A stretch of DNA of 64,000 nt from Streptomyces sp. ISL-36 (GTDB taxonomy: Bacteria; Actinomycetota; Actinomycetes; Streptomycetales; Streptomycetaceae), in the NCBI RefSeq assembly GCF_018614205.1, contig NZ_JAGGOS010000042.1, forward strand, positions 115,673 through 179,672, written 5' to 3'. The notes under the pieces are model-generated. The model was not told the DNA's origin and searched no databases. It saw only the letters and a list, made by a program, of their open reading frames with translations. This document shows positions 1-8,716 of the stretch, one piece after another. The translations under genes were made by a program, and so were the position numbers. Numbering within the stretch: position 1 is the first letter of the stretch; each line of letters starts with the position of its first letter.

Positions 1-38
1 CGGGGCGGCCGGGTCAGGGCCGCGTTGCTCACTCGGGC

Positions 39-668
39 TCAGACACCCGCGCCCAGCACCGAGTTGATCCGCTGCGGGTCGCCGCACACGATGAGGAGCG
101 CGGTCGCGCGCTCCCTCGCCAGAGGCAGGGCCCGGGCGGCGACGTCATCGGCTCCGCCGTTGATCGCCACGACGACGACGGGCCGTGCGGCGGCACGCTC
201 CACGGCAGCGGCGTCCGCGAAGAACACGTCGTCGCGGGCGTCCTGCTGCGCCCAGTAGGCGGCGTCGCCGAAGGACAGCTCGTGCGCCGCCCACGGATGC
301 TGCTCACCGGTCGTGAGAACGAGGATGTCACCGGGCGGACGGCCGGTCTCCAGGAGCAGATCCACCGCTTCCTCGGCGGCGTCGAGCGAGCCGTCGGCGG
401 AGGCGGGGATCAGCTGGAGCTGCGGACCGGACGGCTGCCCGGAACGATTCTCCGGGCCGGAGGACGGGGGCTGCCCGGCACCGGAGTGCGGGCGCTGCGC
501 CGGCGGGGCGGGCCTGGCCGGTCCGGGGCCGGGACGCCCTGGACGCGGCGACGCCGCGGAACGCGGACCGGGTACGGGACGGGGGGTCGGCGCGGGGTGG
601 CCGGCGGCCGTGGCGCGGGGACCCTGGGCACTCTCGTGAATCTGAGGCTCCTCGGGGATGAGAGGCAT
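39..668 (-). CDS. Hypothetical protein with proline-rich N-terminus
   Basis: Predicted 209 aa protein of unknown function. The ATG at 668 is chosen because the protein there begins MPLIPEEP; the open frame runs further upstream but only through rnhB on the same strand in another frame. Residues 1 to about 85 are rich in Pro, Gly, Ser and Arg and look disordered. The last 125 residues look like a compact alpha/beta domain with alternating hydrophobic strands (DILVLTTGEQHPWA, RPVVVVAINGGADD, ATALLIVCGDPQ). It follows rnhB on the same strand, 92 bp downstream of its stop. I do not recognise the family; the C-terminal fold recalls accessory domains of UvrD/RecQ-type helicases only faintly. Confidence 0.7.
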   Translation of the reverse strand: MPLIPEEPQIHESAQGPRATAAGHPAPTPRPVPGPRSAASPRPGRPGPGPARPAPPAQRPHSGAGQPPSSGPENRSGQPSGPQLQLIPASADGSLDAAEEAVDLLLETGRPPGDILVLTTGEQHPWAAHELSFGDAAYWAQQDARDDVFFADAAAVERAAARPVVVVAINGGADDVAARALPLARERATALLIVCGDPQRINSVLGAGV

Positions 669-760
669 GGATGGATGTCTATCAAACGCCGGTGCGCGGG
701 GCTCCGGCGGGTGGGCACAATCGTGCGACCCGGCTGCTGAGACATGCTCGGCCGGGAGGT

Positions 761-1471
761 TCAGAAGTCGAAGCCGAGTTGGCCCCCGCTTTCCAGTGCG
801 ACCGCCTCGGCGGAGATGCGGACCTTCTTGAGATGCCGCCACTGGGGCAGCCCGTCGAGGTAGGCCCAGGAGAGCCGGTGGTACGCGGTGGGTCCCAGCT
901 CCGCGAGGGCAGCCTTGTGGACCGGCGAAGGGTAGCCCGCGTTGGCCCCGAAGCCGTAGGCCAGGCATTCCTCCGCCTCGGCCTCCAGTTGGGCCATGAT
1001 CTCGTCCCGCCGGACCTTGGCGATCACCGACGCCGCGGCTACGGCGACGCAGGACTGGTCGCCCTTGATCACCGTACGGACCTTCCAGGGGCTGCCCAGG
1101 TAGTCGTGCTTGCCGTCGAGGATCACCGCGTCCGGGCGCACGGGGAGTGCGTCCAGCGCCCGCACGGCGGCCAGCCGGAGCGCCGCGGTCATGCCGAGCT
1201 CGTCGATCTCCTCCGGGGAGGCGTGCCCGAGCGCATAGGCGGTGACCCACTTCTCCAACTCCGCGGCCAGGGCGGTGCGGCGCTTGGGGGTGATCAGCTT
1301 CGAGTCGGTGAGCCCCTCGGGAGGCCGTCGCAGACCGGTGACGGCCGCGCACACCGTGACGGGACCGGCCCAGGCTCCGCGTCCGACCTCGTCGACCCCG
1401 GCAATGATCTTGGCGCCGGTGGTGGCTCGGAGCGATCGCTCGACGCTGTGGGTGGGTGGTTCATACGGCAT
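761..1471 (-). CDS. rnhB: Ribonuclease HII
   Basis: RNase HII cleaves the RNA strand of RNA/DNA hybrids and starts removal of single ribonucleotides from DNA; cytoplasmic. With a start at 1471 the protein is 236 aa, normal for the family. Motif I is [14 protein letters not shown], with catalytic Asp27 and Glu28. Asp119 lies in VILDG, and the last Asp (about 156) is in [10 protein letters not shown]. The frame stays open upstream to 1735, but that part is low-complexity and unlike the family. The ATG at 1471 has no clear Shine-Dalgarno sequence; a TAACCT -10-like element sits just upstream. Confidence 0.95.
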   Translation of the reverse strand: MPYEPPTHSVERSLRATTGAKIIAGVDEVGRGAWAGPVTVCAAVTGLRRPPEGLTDSKLITPKRRTALAAELEKWVTAYALGHASPEEIDELGMTAALRLAAVRALDALPVRPDAVILDGKHDYLGSPWKVRTVIKGDQSCVAVAAASVIAKVRRDEIMAQLEAEAEECLAYGFGANAGYPSPVHKAALAELGPTAYHRLSWAYLDGLPQWRHLKKVRISAEAVALESGGQLGFDF

Positions 1472-1860
1472 GGCGCCAGACAGGTTACGCCGATCGACAC
1501 CGCCCGCGATACCCGGATTCCCGTCGGATGTCCGAACCCGCCGGGGAAGGGCCCTCGCACCCTCCGGGAACGGAGCAGCGGCAGCGGCAGCCGATCGGCC
1601 GTGGCGGCGCTCCCGGGGCACGCCGATTCGCTGGCGCACATCTTCGATGTGGTACGCCGTCATCACCGAAATAACGCAGGAGGTCAGATTTTTGGCACCG
1701 CGAGATCGATCTCTGAAGCCCACCGATGGACTCACAGTCGCATTCGTGAATCACGGCCGGCGGCGAGGCCACGGAGCACGAACGCCCCGGCCCGGGCGGA
1801 GGGGGCGAGGAGGCCGAGACGCTGGAGACGCGGTGGTCGGCGGCCCCCTCACCCCGGCAC
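1472..1860. other. Intergenic region, no gene seen
   Basis: A stretch of 389 bp between the rnhB start and the stop of the membrane protein gene behind it. Open frames here are only upstream extensions of rnhB or antisense shadows without a ribosome binding site. It should contain the rnhB promoter. I see no tRNA, strong hairpin or repeat. Confidence 0.5.
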
Positions 1861-3651
1861 TCAGGGAGTGCCGTACAGCTCACCGTCCGCGTACGGGTCG
1901 TACTCCTCTTCCCTGCTCGGCTCGCCGCACTCCGCCGGGGACCGGTCGACCCCCCGCTCGGCCAGGATCGCCCGGGCCCTTGCCTCCGACCAACTGGTGG
2001 CGTACCAACTCCCGTCGTCCTCCCGCAGCCGGGTCTCGATGTCCCGCAGCGCACAGGAGCGCTGCGGTTCGGGCAGCTGGTCGAGCGCGGGGACGGCGTC
2101 GGCCGAGAGCCCTTCGAGATAGGGGAGGTCGATCTTTCCGAGACGGTCGTACCGCTCGACATTGCGCTCGGCGACGAGCGCGTCGGGCGACAGGACGCCG
2201 AAGATCAGCACGGCCACGGCCGCGCTCACCGCCAGGGCCCGGGGAAGCAGACGCGCGCCGAAGATCCCCGCGGCCATGATCAGCAGGATGACCACGCCGA
2301 GCCAGATCTCCATCGCGGTGACCGAGACGCGCAGCCGGGTGAGTCCGTACGCGTCCACGTACAGGTCCATCCTGCGCAGGGCGGAGGCGACCACGACGAG
2401 CGTCAGTACGCACAGCGTGCCGAGCACGGCGCGGACGAGCGTCCGGTCCCGGGCGTCGGCCCGGGGCGCCCAGCGCAGTGCGATCCCGATCACCACGAGT
2501 GTCAGCAGGGTGGCCATCAGTAGTTGCCAGAAGCCCTGGCGCGCGTACTCGGAGTACGTCAGTCCGGTCTCGGCGAGGACCTTGTCGTATCCGCCGAAGA
2601 GCACACCGAGTTGGACCGCGTTGAACGCGGCGAAGAGGAGATTCAGGACGATGAGCGGAAGAGCCCACTCCCACCGGTTGCGTGCTCGGCCGGGGCGGAT
2701 GACCATCCGGTCCCAGCGCAGGGGCGCGGCGGCGGTCCGGGCGAGGGCGATCGCGCCGAAGAGACCGAGCAGGAAGAACGAGAGCCGCCAGGGCGCCTGA
2801 TCCACGGAGACGTCGGGGATCAGCATGCCCAGCAGGTCGGCGAAGGCGGCGTCGGCGCCCGCGAACAGAGCGCCGAAGACGATGAGCAGAATGACGGCCA
2901 CCCCGACCGTACGCACGGCCGGGCCCCAGCGGCCTCGGGAGCCGTCCGTCCGGTCGCGGAGCCCTCGCCAGGCCCAGTTCGTACCGGAACCCAGGGAGTC
3001 GATCAGGCCGATGGGCCCGAACAGGATGCTGGGCCAGCCCTGACCGCCGTGCAGCGCGAAGGCGGTCAGCGCCAGGGCGGAGACGAGCGCGAGGAAGGTC
3101 GGCCAGCCGGCGTCTCGCAGGGCCGGCACGGCGAGTAGCGCGAGGCCTCCGACGGCCCACACCAGCGTCCAGGGGCGCACCCGGCGGCCCGCCGCCCGGG
3201 CGGCGAACGAGGCGGCGAGGATCGCGGGAACGGCGACGATCACAAGGTTGAGACCGAGCCCGTCGCCGAGCAGCAGCGCGCTGAGGAGGGCGGTGGCCAG
3301 GATCGCCCAGAGGGTCGCGCCGGTCGCCCGGGCCGGTGGCTCCGGACGCAGCCGGGTGAGCCAGGTCTCGCTCGGACGCACCGGCGGCCCCCAGGGGTGG
3401 TGCGGCCCCGGGCCACCGGGCCGCCCCGCGGTCGCCGCGGCGCGAGACTGAGCCGAAACCGGTGGTGCGGCGCCACCTTGCTTCGCCGCCGGCGCCGGCG
3501 GAACGGGCGATACCGGCGGTACGGCGCCGGATGGCATGGCCGTGCCGTCGGACCGGCGTTCCGGTTCGGCCGGCGCTCCGTCGTGCGGGGACGGTACGGA
3601 CGGTGTATCGGGCACGGGACCCCCTCCCGACCCGGGCCGCGCACGGGCCAT
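1861..3651 (-). CDS. Multi-spanning membrane protein, DUF4173-like
   Basis: Protein of 596 aa. The first 110 residues are Pro/Ala-rich and probably cytoplasmic and disordered. Then come about 10 to 12 hydrophobic segments, for example LLSALLLGDGLGLNLVIVAV and VAVILLIVFGALFAGADAAF, with the arginine-rich loops usual in inner-membrane proteins. The C-terminal 90 residues are soluble and acidic, ending in EEEYDPYADGELYGTP. The overall plan matches DUF4173 proteins, whose function is unknown. The start at 3651 is ATG but has only a weak ribosome binding site; an internal Met at about residue 39 is an alternative. It stands alone between rnhB and the ADP-ribosylglycohydrolase. Confidence 0.75.
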   Translation of the reverse strand: MARARPGSGGGPVPDTPSVPSPHDGAPAEPERRSDGTAMPSGAVPPVSPVPPAPAAKQGGAAPPVSAQSRAAATAGRPGGPGPHHPWGPPVRPSETWLTRLRPEPPARATGATLWAILATALLSALLLGDGLGLNLVIVAVPAILAASFAARAAGRRVRPWTLVWAVGGLALLAVPALRDAGWPTFLALVSALALTAFALHGGQGWPSILFGPIGLIDSLGSGTNWAWRGLRDRTDGSRGRWGPAVRTVGVAVILLIVFGALFAGADAAFADLLGMLIPDVSVDQAPWRLSFFLLGLFGAIALARTAAAPLRWDRMVIRPGRARNRWEWALPLIVLNLLFAAFNAVQLGVLFGGYDKVLAETGLTYSEYARQGFWQLLMATLLTLVVIGIALRWAPRADARDRTLVRAVLGTLCVLTLVVVASALRRMDLYVDAYGLTRLRVSVTAMEIWLGVVILLIMAAGIFGARLLPRALAVSAAVAVLIFGVLSPDALVAERNVERYDRLGKIDLPYLEGLSADAVPALDQLPEPQRSCALRDIETRLREDDGSWYATSWSEARARAILAERGVDRSPAECGEPSREEEYDPYADGELYGTP

Positions 3652-3926
3652 GACGGCGGAGGGCTACGGTCCGGGTGTCTCGTCGGCGCGCTTTTGTCAT
3701 GATCAGCGCTTCGGAGTGGCCGACTCTAACCCCGGCCCGGACCATCGCCCTCGATCGAGCGGCGCTGTGGCAAGACCGTGACACGCGCTCCCGGACATTC
3801 CGCCGGTACGGGCCGGATCGTCCGGAGCGTCCCACACGTCACCGGCCCCGGCGCGTGCGGAGGCGCGAGGACCAAGAGCGATCCTCACGATTCCGCATGA
3901 CTCCACGCGACTCCGCGCGACGGGCT

Positions 3927-4838
3927 TCAGGGACGCACGTCGGCCGGCAGCCACTCCGGCAGGCCCTCCGTCTGCTGCAGCCAGGCGTCGGGCGGCGCGC
4001 CCGCCGCGTCGGAAGCGACCACTCCGCCCGCGATGGCGCAGGTGGTGTCGACGTCACCACCCACCTGTGCGGTGGTCCAGAACACCCGCTCGAAGTCGCC
4101 GAGGCCGCGAGCAGCGGACCACAGAGCGAACGGCACGGTGTCGTGGGCGCTGGTACGGCGTCCGCTTCCCAGCACCGCGGCCACCGTCGCGGCGTCGCCG
4201 TAGTCGAGCATGTCGCGGGCTCTGCGCAGCCCCGCACCGACGGCGCTGCGCGGCACGAGCGCGATGACGCCGTCGAGAAGATCCGTGGGCGTGGGCGGCC
4301 CCGCCGGATTCGCGGCAAGCGCGGCAGCGGCCGCCACGGCCATGGCGCCGACCACGGCCTCGCGGTGCTGGTGCGTGGTGTACGCGGAGATCTCGGCCTG
4401 GTGGGTCGCCTGCTCCGGATCGTCCGCGTACCAGGCGCCGAGCGGGGCGATCCGCATCGCGGCACCGTTGCCCCACGAGCCCTGACCGTTGAAGAGGGCA
4501 GCGGCGAGCTCGCGCCAGTCGCCGCCCTCCCTGATGAGCCGAAGCATCCGGTTCACGGTGGGGCCGTAGCCCCGGTCGAAGTCGTGGTGCTCGGCGAACG
4601 AGTGAGCGAGCGCGTCCTGGTCGATCCGCCCGTGCCGGGCGAGTACGGCCAGGACCGAGCAGGCCATCTCGGTGTCGTCGGTCCACTGCCAGGTGCCCGA
4701 CGGCAGATCGCGTCGTTTCAGCAGCGGATAGTTGACGGGGACGAAGAACTGGGAGCCCAGGGCGTCTCCCACGGCCAGCCCTCGGAGGCTGGCCAGGGCG
4801 CGTTCGAAGCGCCGGTCGAGAGAGGAGTCAGCGGTCAT
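3927..4838 (-). CDS. ADP-ribosylglycohydrolase family protein
   Basis: Protein of 303 aa of the DraG/ARH family, which removes ADP-ribose from modified proteins or from free O-acetyl-ADP-ribose using two divalent metal ions. The metal-binding signatures are present: GDALGSQFF near residue 40, WTDDTEMA near 53, GNGAAMRIAPLG near 125, and GGDVDTTCAIAGG near 260 with the paired Asp residues. No signal peptide, so cytoplasmic. It starts 12 bp after the stop of the upstream histidine phosphatase gene and is probably co-transcribed with it. The natural substrate cannot be told from sequence. Confidence 0.9.
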   Translation of the reverse strand: MTADSSLDRRFERALASLRGLAVGDALGSQFFVPVNYPLLKRRDLPSGTWQWTDDTEMACSVLAVLARHGRIDQDALAHSFAEHHDFDRGYGPTVNRMLRLIREGGDWRELAAALFNGQGSWGNGAAMRIAPLGAWYADDPEQATHQAEISAYTTHQHREAVVGAMAVAAAAALAANPAGPPTPTDLLDGVIALVPRSAVGAGLRRARDMLDYGDAATVAAVLGSGRRTSAHDTVPFALWSAARGLGDFERVFWTTAQVGGDVDTTCAIAGGVVASDAAGAPPDAWLQQTEGLPEWLPADVRP

Positions 4839-4850
4839 CGCCCTGCCACT

Positions 4851-5510
4851 CTATCCGGTGTGCCCGTACGGTTCCGGGGTACGCCAGCGGTCGAACGGCC
4901 GGTCCAGGCTGTATCTCCCGTTCTCGCCCAGGAGCAGCATCCTCGTCTCACCGTTGCCCGGATTGGACAGCGACTCGAAGTCGGCGACCGTCCAGTGGAA
5001 CCAGCGCATGCAGAACAGACGCATGGTCAGCCCATGGGTGACGAGCAGCACGTTCGGCGGATGGTCGGGCGCCTCGAAACTCCGGTACAGACTCTCCAGA
5101 AACGCCCCGACCCTGTCGTACACATCGGCACCCGACTCCCCCTGGGCGAAGCGGTAGAAGAAGTGTCCGTACGCGTCGCGGTACGCCTTCTGCAGGCGGA
5201 CGTCCTCTCTGTCCTGCCAGTTTCCCCAGTCCTGCTCCCGCAGCCGCGGCTCCTCCCTGACCCGGACGAGCGCCGGGTCGAGCCGGAACGCCCGGAACGT
5301 CTCATGGGTGCGGCGGTACGGCGAGACATAGACGCTGACCCGTTCCTCCCCGAACAGCTCCCGAAGCCGCTCCCCCGTCTCCTCCGCCTGCCGCAGACCG
5401 GTCGGGGTGAGCCTGAGCGCGTGGTCGGGCTCCCGTTCGTACACGGTGTCATCGGCATTGCCCTCGGACTCTCCGTGCCGTACGAGAACGATGCGCCGCG
5501 GTCGTGCCAT
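4851..5510 (-). CDS. Histidine phosphatase family protein (phosphoglycerate mutase-like)
   Basis: Protein of 219 aa with the RHGE signature (LVRHGESEGN) at residues 8 to 17, whose His takes the phosphate. SPYRRTHET supplies the phosphate-binding Arg, and the second catalytic His is in VTHGLTMR near residue 157. Members hydrolyse small phosphoesters or act as mutases; the exact substrate is not predictable. REQDWGNWQ is typical of the broad-specificity phosphatase branch. It is the first gene of a pair with the ADP-ribosylglycohydrolase, 12 bp apart, suggesting a joint role in nucleotide-sugar or ADP-ribose turnover. Confidence 0.9.
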   Translation of the reverse strand: MARPRRIVLVRHGESEGNADDTVYEREPDHALRLTPTGLRQAEETGERLRELFGEERVSVYVSPYRRTHETFRAFRLDPALVRVREEPRLREQDWGNWQDREDVRLQKAYRDAYGHFFYRFAQGESGADVYDRVGAFLESLYRSFEAPDHPPNVLLVTHGLTMRLFCMRWFHWTVADFESLSNPGNGETRMLLLGENGRYSLDRPFDRWRTPEPYGHTG

Positions 5511-5544
5511 GCCCTGAACCCTAGATCGCCCGCCTCCGCCGGGC

Positions 5545-7155
5545 TCAGTCGAGTAGGTGTCCGGACTCCATCCGGCGTACCCGGCCGGTGAACCGCTGGC
5601 GCAGCCGCCGGTCGTGGGAGACGACGACCAGGGCGCCGGCCCACTGCTCGAGCGCGTCCTCGAGTTCCTCGACCAGGCCGAGTGCCAGGTGGTTGGCGGG
5701 CTCGTCGAGGAGCAGCAGGTCGGCGGGCCGGGCCAGGAGCCGGGCCAGCGAGAGCCTGCGGCGCTGTCCCGCGGAGAGGCTGCCGACCGGGACCCGCAGA
5801 TCCGCGGGACGGAACAGTCCGTAGGAGAGGAGCAGTTCGGACTGCTCGTCCTCGGTGAGCGCCAGTCCCCGGCCGAAGGCGGCGAGGACCCGCTCCCCCG
5901 GCCGGTGGGACGCTATCTCCTGGGCCAGGTATCCGATCCGGCCCGCCCGCCGGACCTCCCCCGTCTCCGCCTCGGAGAGCCCCGCCATGATCCGTAGCAG
6001 GGTCGACTTGCCCGCGCCGTTGCCACCGTGGATCAGCAGTTTCTCCCCGGCCCGGACCGTCAGCCGGTCGACGCCCAGCCGGTCCGCGATCCGCACACCG
6101 CGGAGGCTCACCAGCTCCCCCTCGGCGCTAGCGGCGACCGGCCGGGCCGTGAAGGCGAGCGGCCGTGGGGGCTTGGGCACCGGTTCGGCGTGAAGGCGTC
6201 GCAGCCGTTCCTGTGCGTTGCGCACCCTCCCGGAGACCGAGGCCTGGACCCGGCCGGCGGCCCGGTCGTAGGCCATCTTGTTGTTGTCCTTGATGGAGCG
6301 GCCGACGGCCACCCCGTGCGCGGTGGTGGCGGCATAGGCCTCCAGCCGTGCGGTCTCTCCGCGCCACTCCTCGTACGCCTGCTCCCAACGCCGCCGGGCG
6401 GCTGCCCGCTCGGCCCGGAACCCGGCATATCCGTCGCCGTAGCGGACGACCGTGCGCCGGTCGGCGTCGACCTCGAGCACGGAGGTGGCGATCCGTTCCA
6501 GAAACGCGCGGTCGTGGGAGACGGTCACGACCGTTCCCCGGTGCGAGAGCAGCGCGTCCTCCAGCCAGTCGAGGGCCTGCTCGTCGAGGTGGTTGGTCGG
6601 CTCGTCGAGCAGGAGCACCTCGGGTGCCGCCGCGACCGCGCAGGCGATGCCCAGCCGGGCCTGTTCACCGCCCGAGAGGCCGCCGAGGGGACGGCACCTG
6701 TCCACATGGCCGAGCCCGAGTCCGTGCATGGCCTTGTCGATCCGGGCGTCCGCTTCGTACCCCCCGCGCAGCTCATAGGCGGTGAGCAGGTCGCCGTACT
6801 CGTCGAGCGTGCTCCCGTCCCCCGTGCCGAGCTGTGCTTCGAGCACCCGGAGCCGCCCTTCCATGGCACGCAGCTCCGCCAGGGACTCGTCGATGGCGTC
6901 GGCGACGGTGTGTTCGGCGGAGAGTCCGGGGGTCTGCGCGAGCAGCCCCGCACCCCCTTCGGCCAGGGTGACGACCTCGCCCTCTTCGGGGGCTTCGAGC
7001 CCGGCGAGCAGACGGAGAAGCGTGGACTTCCCCGCGCCGTTCTCCCCGACGATCCCGATCCGCTCGCCGGGGCGCACGGTGAGCGAGACCTGGTCGAGCA
7101 GCAGTCGTTCGCCGCGGGTCACGGTCACGTCTTGTAACGAGATCTGAGTGGGCAA
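5545..7155 (-). CDS. ABC-F family ATP-binding protein, resistance type
   Basis: Protein of 536 aa with two ATPase cassettes and no membrane segments, so ABC-F: these proteins bind the ribosomal E site and many free it from antibiotics. Cassette 1 has GENGAGKST, the LSGGEQARL signature and LLLDEPTNHLD; cassette 2 has GGNGAGKST, LSAGQRRRL and LLLDEPANHLA. Between them is a basic linker of about 90 residues. The start is TTG at 7155, decided by GGAGG seven nt upstream and by homology beginning at ISLQDVTV; the in-frame extension to 7380 runs across the divergent regulator. Length and linker resemble macrolide/lincosamide-type resistance proteins. It is divergent from a TetR regulator with a palindrome between them, so probably drug-inducible. 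Confidence 0.9.
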   Translation of the reverse strand: MPTQISLQDVTVTRGERLLLDQVSLTVRPGERIGIVGENGAGKSTLLRLLAGLEAPEEGEVVTLAEGGAGLLAQTPGLSAEHTVADAIDESLAELRAMEGRLRVLEAQLGTGDGSTLDEYGDLLTAYELRGGYEADARIDKAMHGLGLGHVDRCRPLGGLSGGEQARLGIACAVAAAPEVLLLDEPTNHLDEQALDWLEDALLSHRGTVVTVSHDRAFLERIATSVLEVDADRRTVVRYGDGYAGFRAERAAARRRWEQAYEEWRGETARLEAYAATTAHGVAVGRSIKDNNKMAYDRAAGRVQASVSGRVRNAQERLRRLHAEPVPKPPRPLAFTARPVAASAEGELVSLRGVRIADRLGVDRLTVRAGEKLLIHGGNGAGKSTLLRIMAGLSEAETGEVRRAGRIGYLAQEIASHRPGERVLAAFGRGLALTEDEQSELLLSYGLFRPADLRVPVGSLSAGQRRRLSLARLLARPADLLLLDEPANHLALGLVEELEDALEQWAGALVVVSHDRRLRQRFTGRVRRMESGHLLD

Positions 7156-7264
7156 GGGCGCCTCCAAGGTTTCGGTCGACGAAGCAGGGCGGGCAGGACG
7201 AGACAGGCGGGTGTACGAGGGCACCCACCGAGCCGCTAAATGCAACCGGTGTCGCGTTACGAGA

Positions 7265-7277
7265 AGTGTGGCACACT
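7265..7277. promoter_or_regulatory. Candidate TetR operator between abc-F and tetR
   Basis: AGTGTGGCACACT is a perfect 13-bp palindrome around a central G, in the 151-bp region between the divergent ABC-F and TetR starts. It sits inside a wider imperfect inverted repeat, GTCGCGTTA at 7251-7259 and TAACGCAAC at 7287-7295. Position and symmetry fit a shared TetR operator; binding is inferred. Confidence 0.5.
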
Positions 7278-7306
7278 CGAACTCCTTAACGCAACGGGAG
7301 TAGCAA

Positions 7307-8077
7307 TTGAATGCGTCGATCGAAGGCGAGATGACCCCAGCACCCGGCAGCCGTCGCCCCGGCGGCCGTACGGCACGCACCCGGGCCGCGGTCCGGGACG
7401 CCGTCCTGACAGGCCTGGCCGAGCACGGCTATCCGGCCCTCACCGTCGAGTACGTGGCGGAGCATTCCGGGGTGCACAAGACCACGCTCTACCGCCGCTG
7501 GGGCAGTCTGGAGGGGATGGTCGCCGACGCTCTGGATCTGGCGGGGGAGGACGCCTGGACCCCGCCGGACACCGGCAGCCTGGACGGCGATCTACGGGCG
7601 CTGGCCCGCGAAGTGGTCGACTCCTTCGCCGACCCGGCGGCCGCGGCCGCACCCACCGCGTTCGTCGGGGCGGCCTTCCAGTCCGAACGGGCGGCCGACG
7701 CCCTGCGCACCTTCTACGCCGAGCGCTTCACCCGCTGCGAGGCCGTCGTCGAGCGGGCACTGGTCCGCGGCGAGGCCCCTGAGGGAACGGACGCCGGCGC
7801 GGTCGTACGAGCCGTCTCCGCCCCCTTGTTCCTGCGCCTGTTCGTCACTCGCGAACCACTCGACGCCGCACTGGCGGACCAGACGGCCCGAGCGACGCTG
7901 GCGGCCGTGAGGGCGGGTGCGTTCGTCCCGCGGCCCGCGCCGGACGAGGAGCACGCCACCGAGGAGCACGCCACCAGGGAGCACGCCACCGAGGGACGCC
8001 TCACCGATGATGAACACCTCGCCGAGGGGCGCGTCACCGCGGGCCGAGCCACCGAGGGACACGTCACCGACGGGTGA
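7307..8077 (+). CDS. TetR/AcrR family transcriptional regulator
   Basis: Protein of 256 aa with an N-terminal TetR helix-turn-helix (residues about 20 to 70; YVAEHSGVHKTTLYRRWGS is the recognition region) and a C-terminal ligand domain. Probably represses itself and the divergent ABC-F gene. TTG at 7307 has GGGAG seven nt upstream; ATG at 7331 (248 aa) is an alternative. The C-terminus is odd: about 40 residues of degenerate EHATE-like repeats encoded by 15-bp tandem units. Its stop TGA abuts the stop of the convergent DUF4937 gene with no base between. Confidence 0.9.
   Translation: MNASIEGEMTPAPGSRRPGGRTARTRAAVRDAVLTGLAEHGYPALTVEYVAEHSGVHKTTLYRRWGSLEGMVADALDLAGEDAWTPPDTGSLDGDLRALAREVVDSFADPAAAAAPTAFVGAAFQSERAADALRTFYAERFTRCEAVVERALVRGEAPEGTDAGAVVRAVSAPLFLRLFVTREPLDAALADQTARATLAAVRAGAFVPRPAPDEEHATEEHATREHATEGRLTDDEHLAEGRVTAGRATEGHVTDG
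7946..8068 (+). repeat. Degenerate 15-bp tandem repeat in tetR 3' end
   Basis: About eight units of a 15-bp repeat. The first two copies, GAGGAGCACGCCACC at 7946-7960 and 7961-7975, are identical and later ones diverge. The unit is in frame, so copy-number changes would lengthen the protein tail without a frameshift. Confidence 0.8.
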
Positions 8078-8683
8078 TCAGACCGTCCAGGACGGCTCGA
8101 GCCGCACCACGTCCCCGGTCAGCGCCGCCACGTCCGCCTCCGTCTGGGCGCGGAGCCCGAGCCGTTCGACGCGCTCCACCCGGTATTTGCCGTGCTCGGC
8201 GGCGGACCGCCACATCGACAGCACCATGAACTCGTTCCCGGGCGCCTCACCGAAGACCCCTCGCAGCATCCCCGGGGAGCCGGCCATCGCCGGATTCCAC
8301 ACCTTCTCCTGCATCAGCGCGAAGTGCTCGACCCGGTCCTGGTAAACACGACAGTGCGCCACCCTGGCCACGTCGGCGTCTGTGAACTTCGGCTCGAAGC
8401 CCGTCTTCACATCGAAGCGGTGGTCGAAGAGCTTGACCTGGCTGTCCTTGTACGTGCCCGCCTGCGCGGCCGCGAGCCGGTCGTGCGACCGCGCCATGAA
8501 CGAGTCGTAGAACGCGCGGCTCTCCCAGAAGGCGAAGACGTGGGCGACGTCGGGCCGCGCCCGGCTCCACCCTCCGCCCTGGCCCCGGAATCCCGGCTCA
8601 CCCAGCAGCCCCGCCCATTTCCGCTGCCCCCGCTCGAACCCCCGACGGTCCACCACGGTGCAGCGAATCCACTTGACCAGCAC
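8078..8683 (-). CDS. DUF4937 (YdbC-like) protein, two ABM-type domains
   Basis: Protein of 201 aa starting with GTG; it opens with MLVKWIRCTV, the hallmark of DUF4937 proteins. It seems to consist of two ferredoxin-like alpha/beta barrel halves like antibiotic-biosynthesis monooxygenase domains: residues 1 to 95, with HVFAFWESRAFYDSFM, and 105 to 200, with EFMVLSMWRSAAEHGKY. No enzyme activity is established. It lies 33 bp downstream of the acetyltransferase gene on the same strand. The GTG has no ribosome binding site, and TACGAT sits six nt upstream, so a leaderless transcript is possible. Confidence 0.8.
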   Translation of the reverse strand: MLVKWIRCTVVDRRGFERGQRKWAGLLGEPGFRGQGGGWSRARPDVAHVFAFWESRAFYDSFMARSHDRLAAAQAGTYKDSQVKLFDHRFDVKTGFEPKFTDADVARVAHCRVYQDRVEHFALMQEKVWNPAMAGSPGMLRGVFGEAPGNEFMVLSMWRSAAEHGKYRVERVERLGLRAQTEADVAALTGDVVRLEPSWTV

Positions 8684-8716
8684 CGCGCCATCGTACGGGG
8701 CGGGACGCGGCGCCCG

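Noticed and set aside
1485..2162. Gene in the space upstream of rnhB
   Set aside because: The frame overlaps the membrane protein gene, lacks a start signal and has shadow-like composition.
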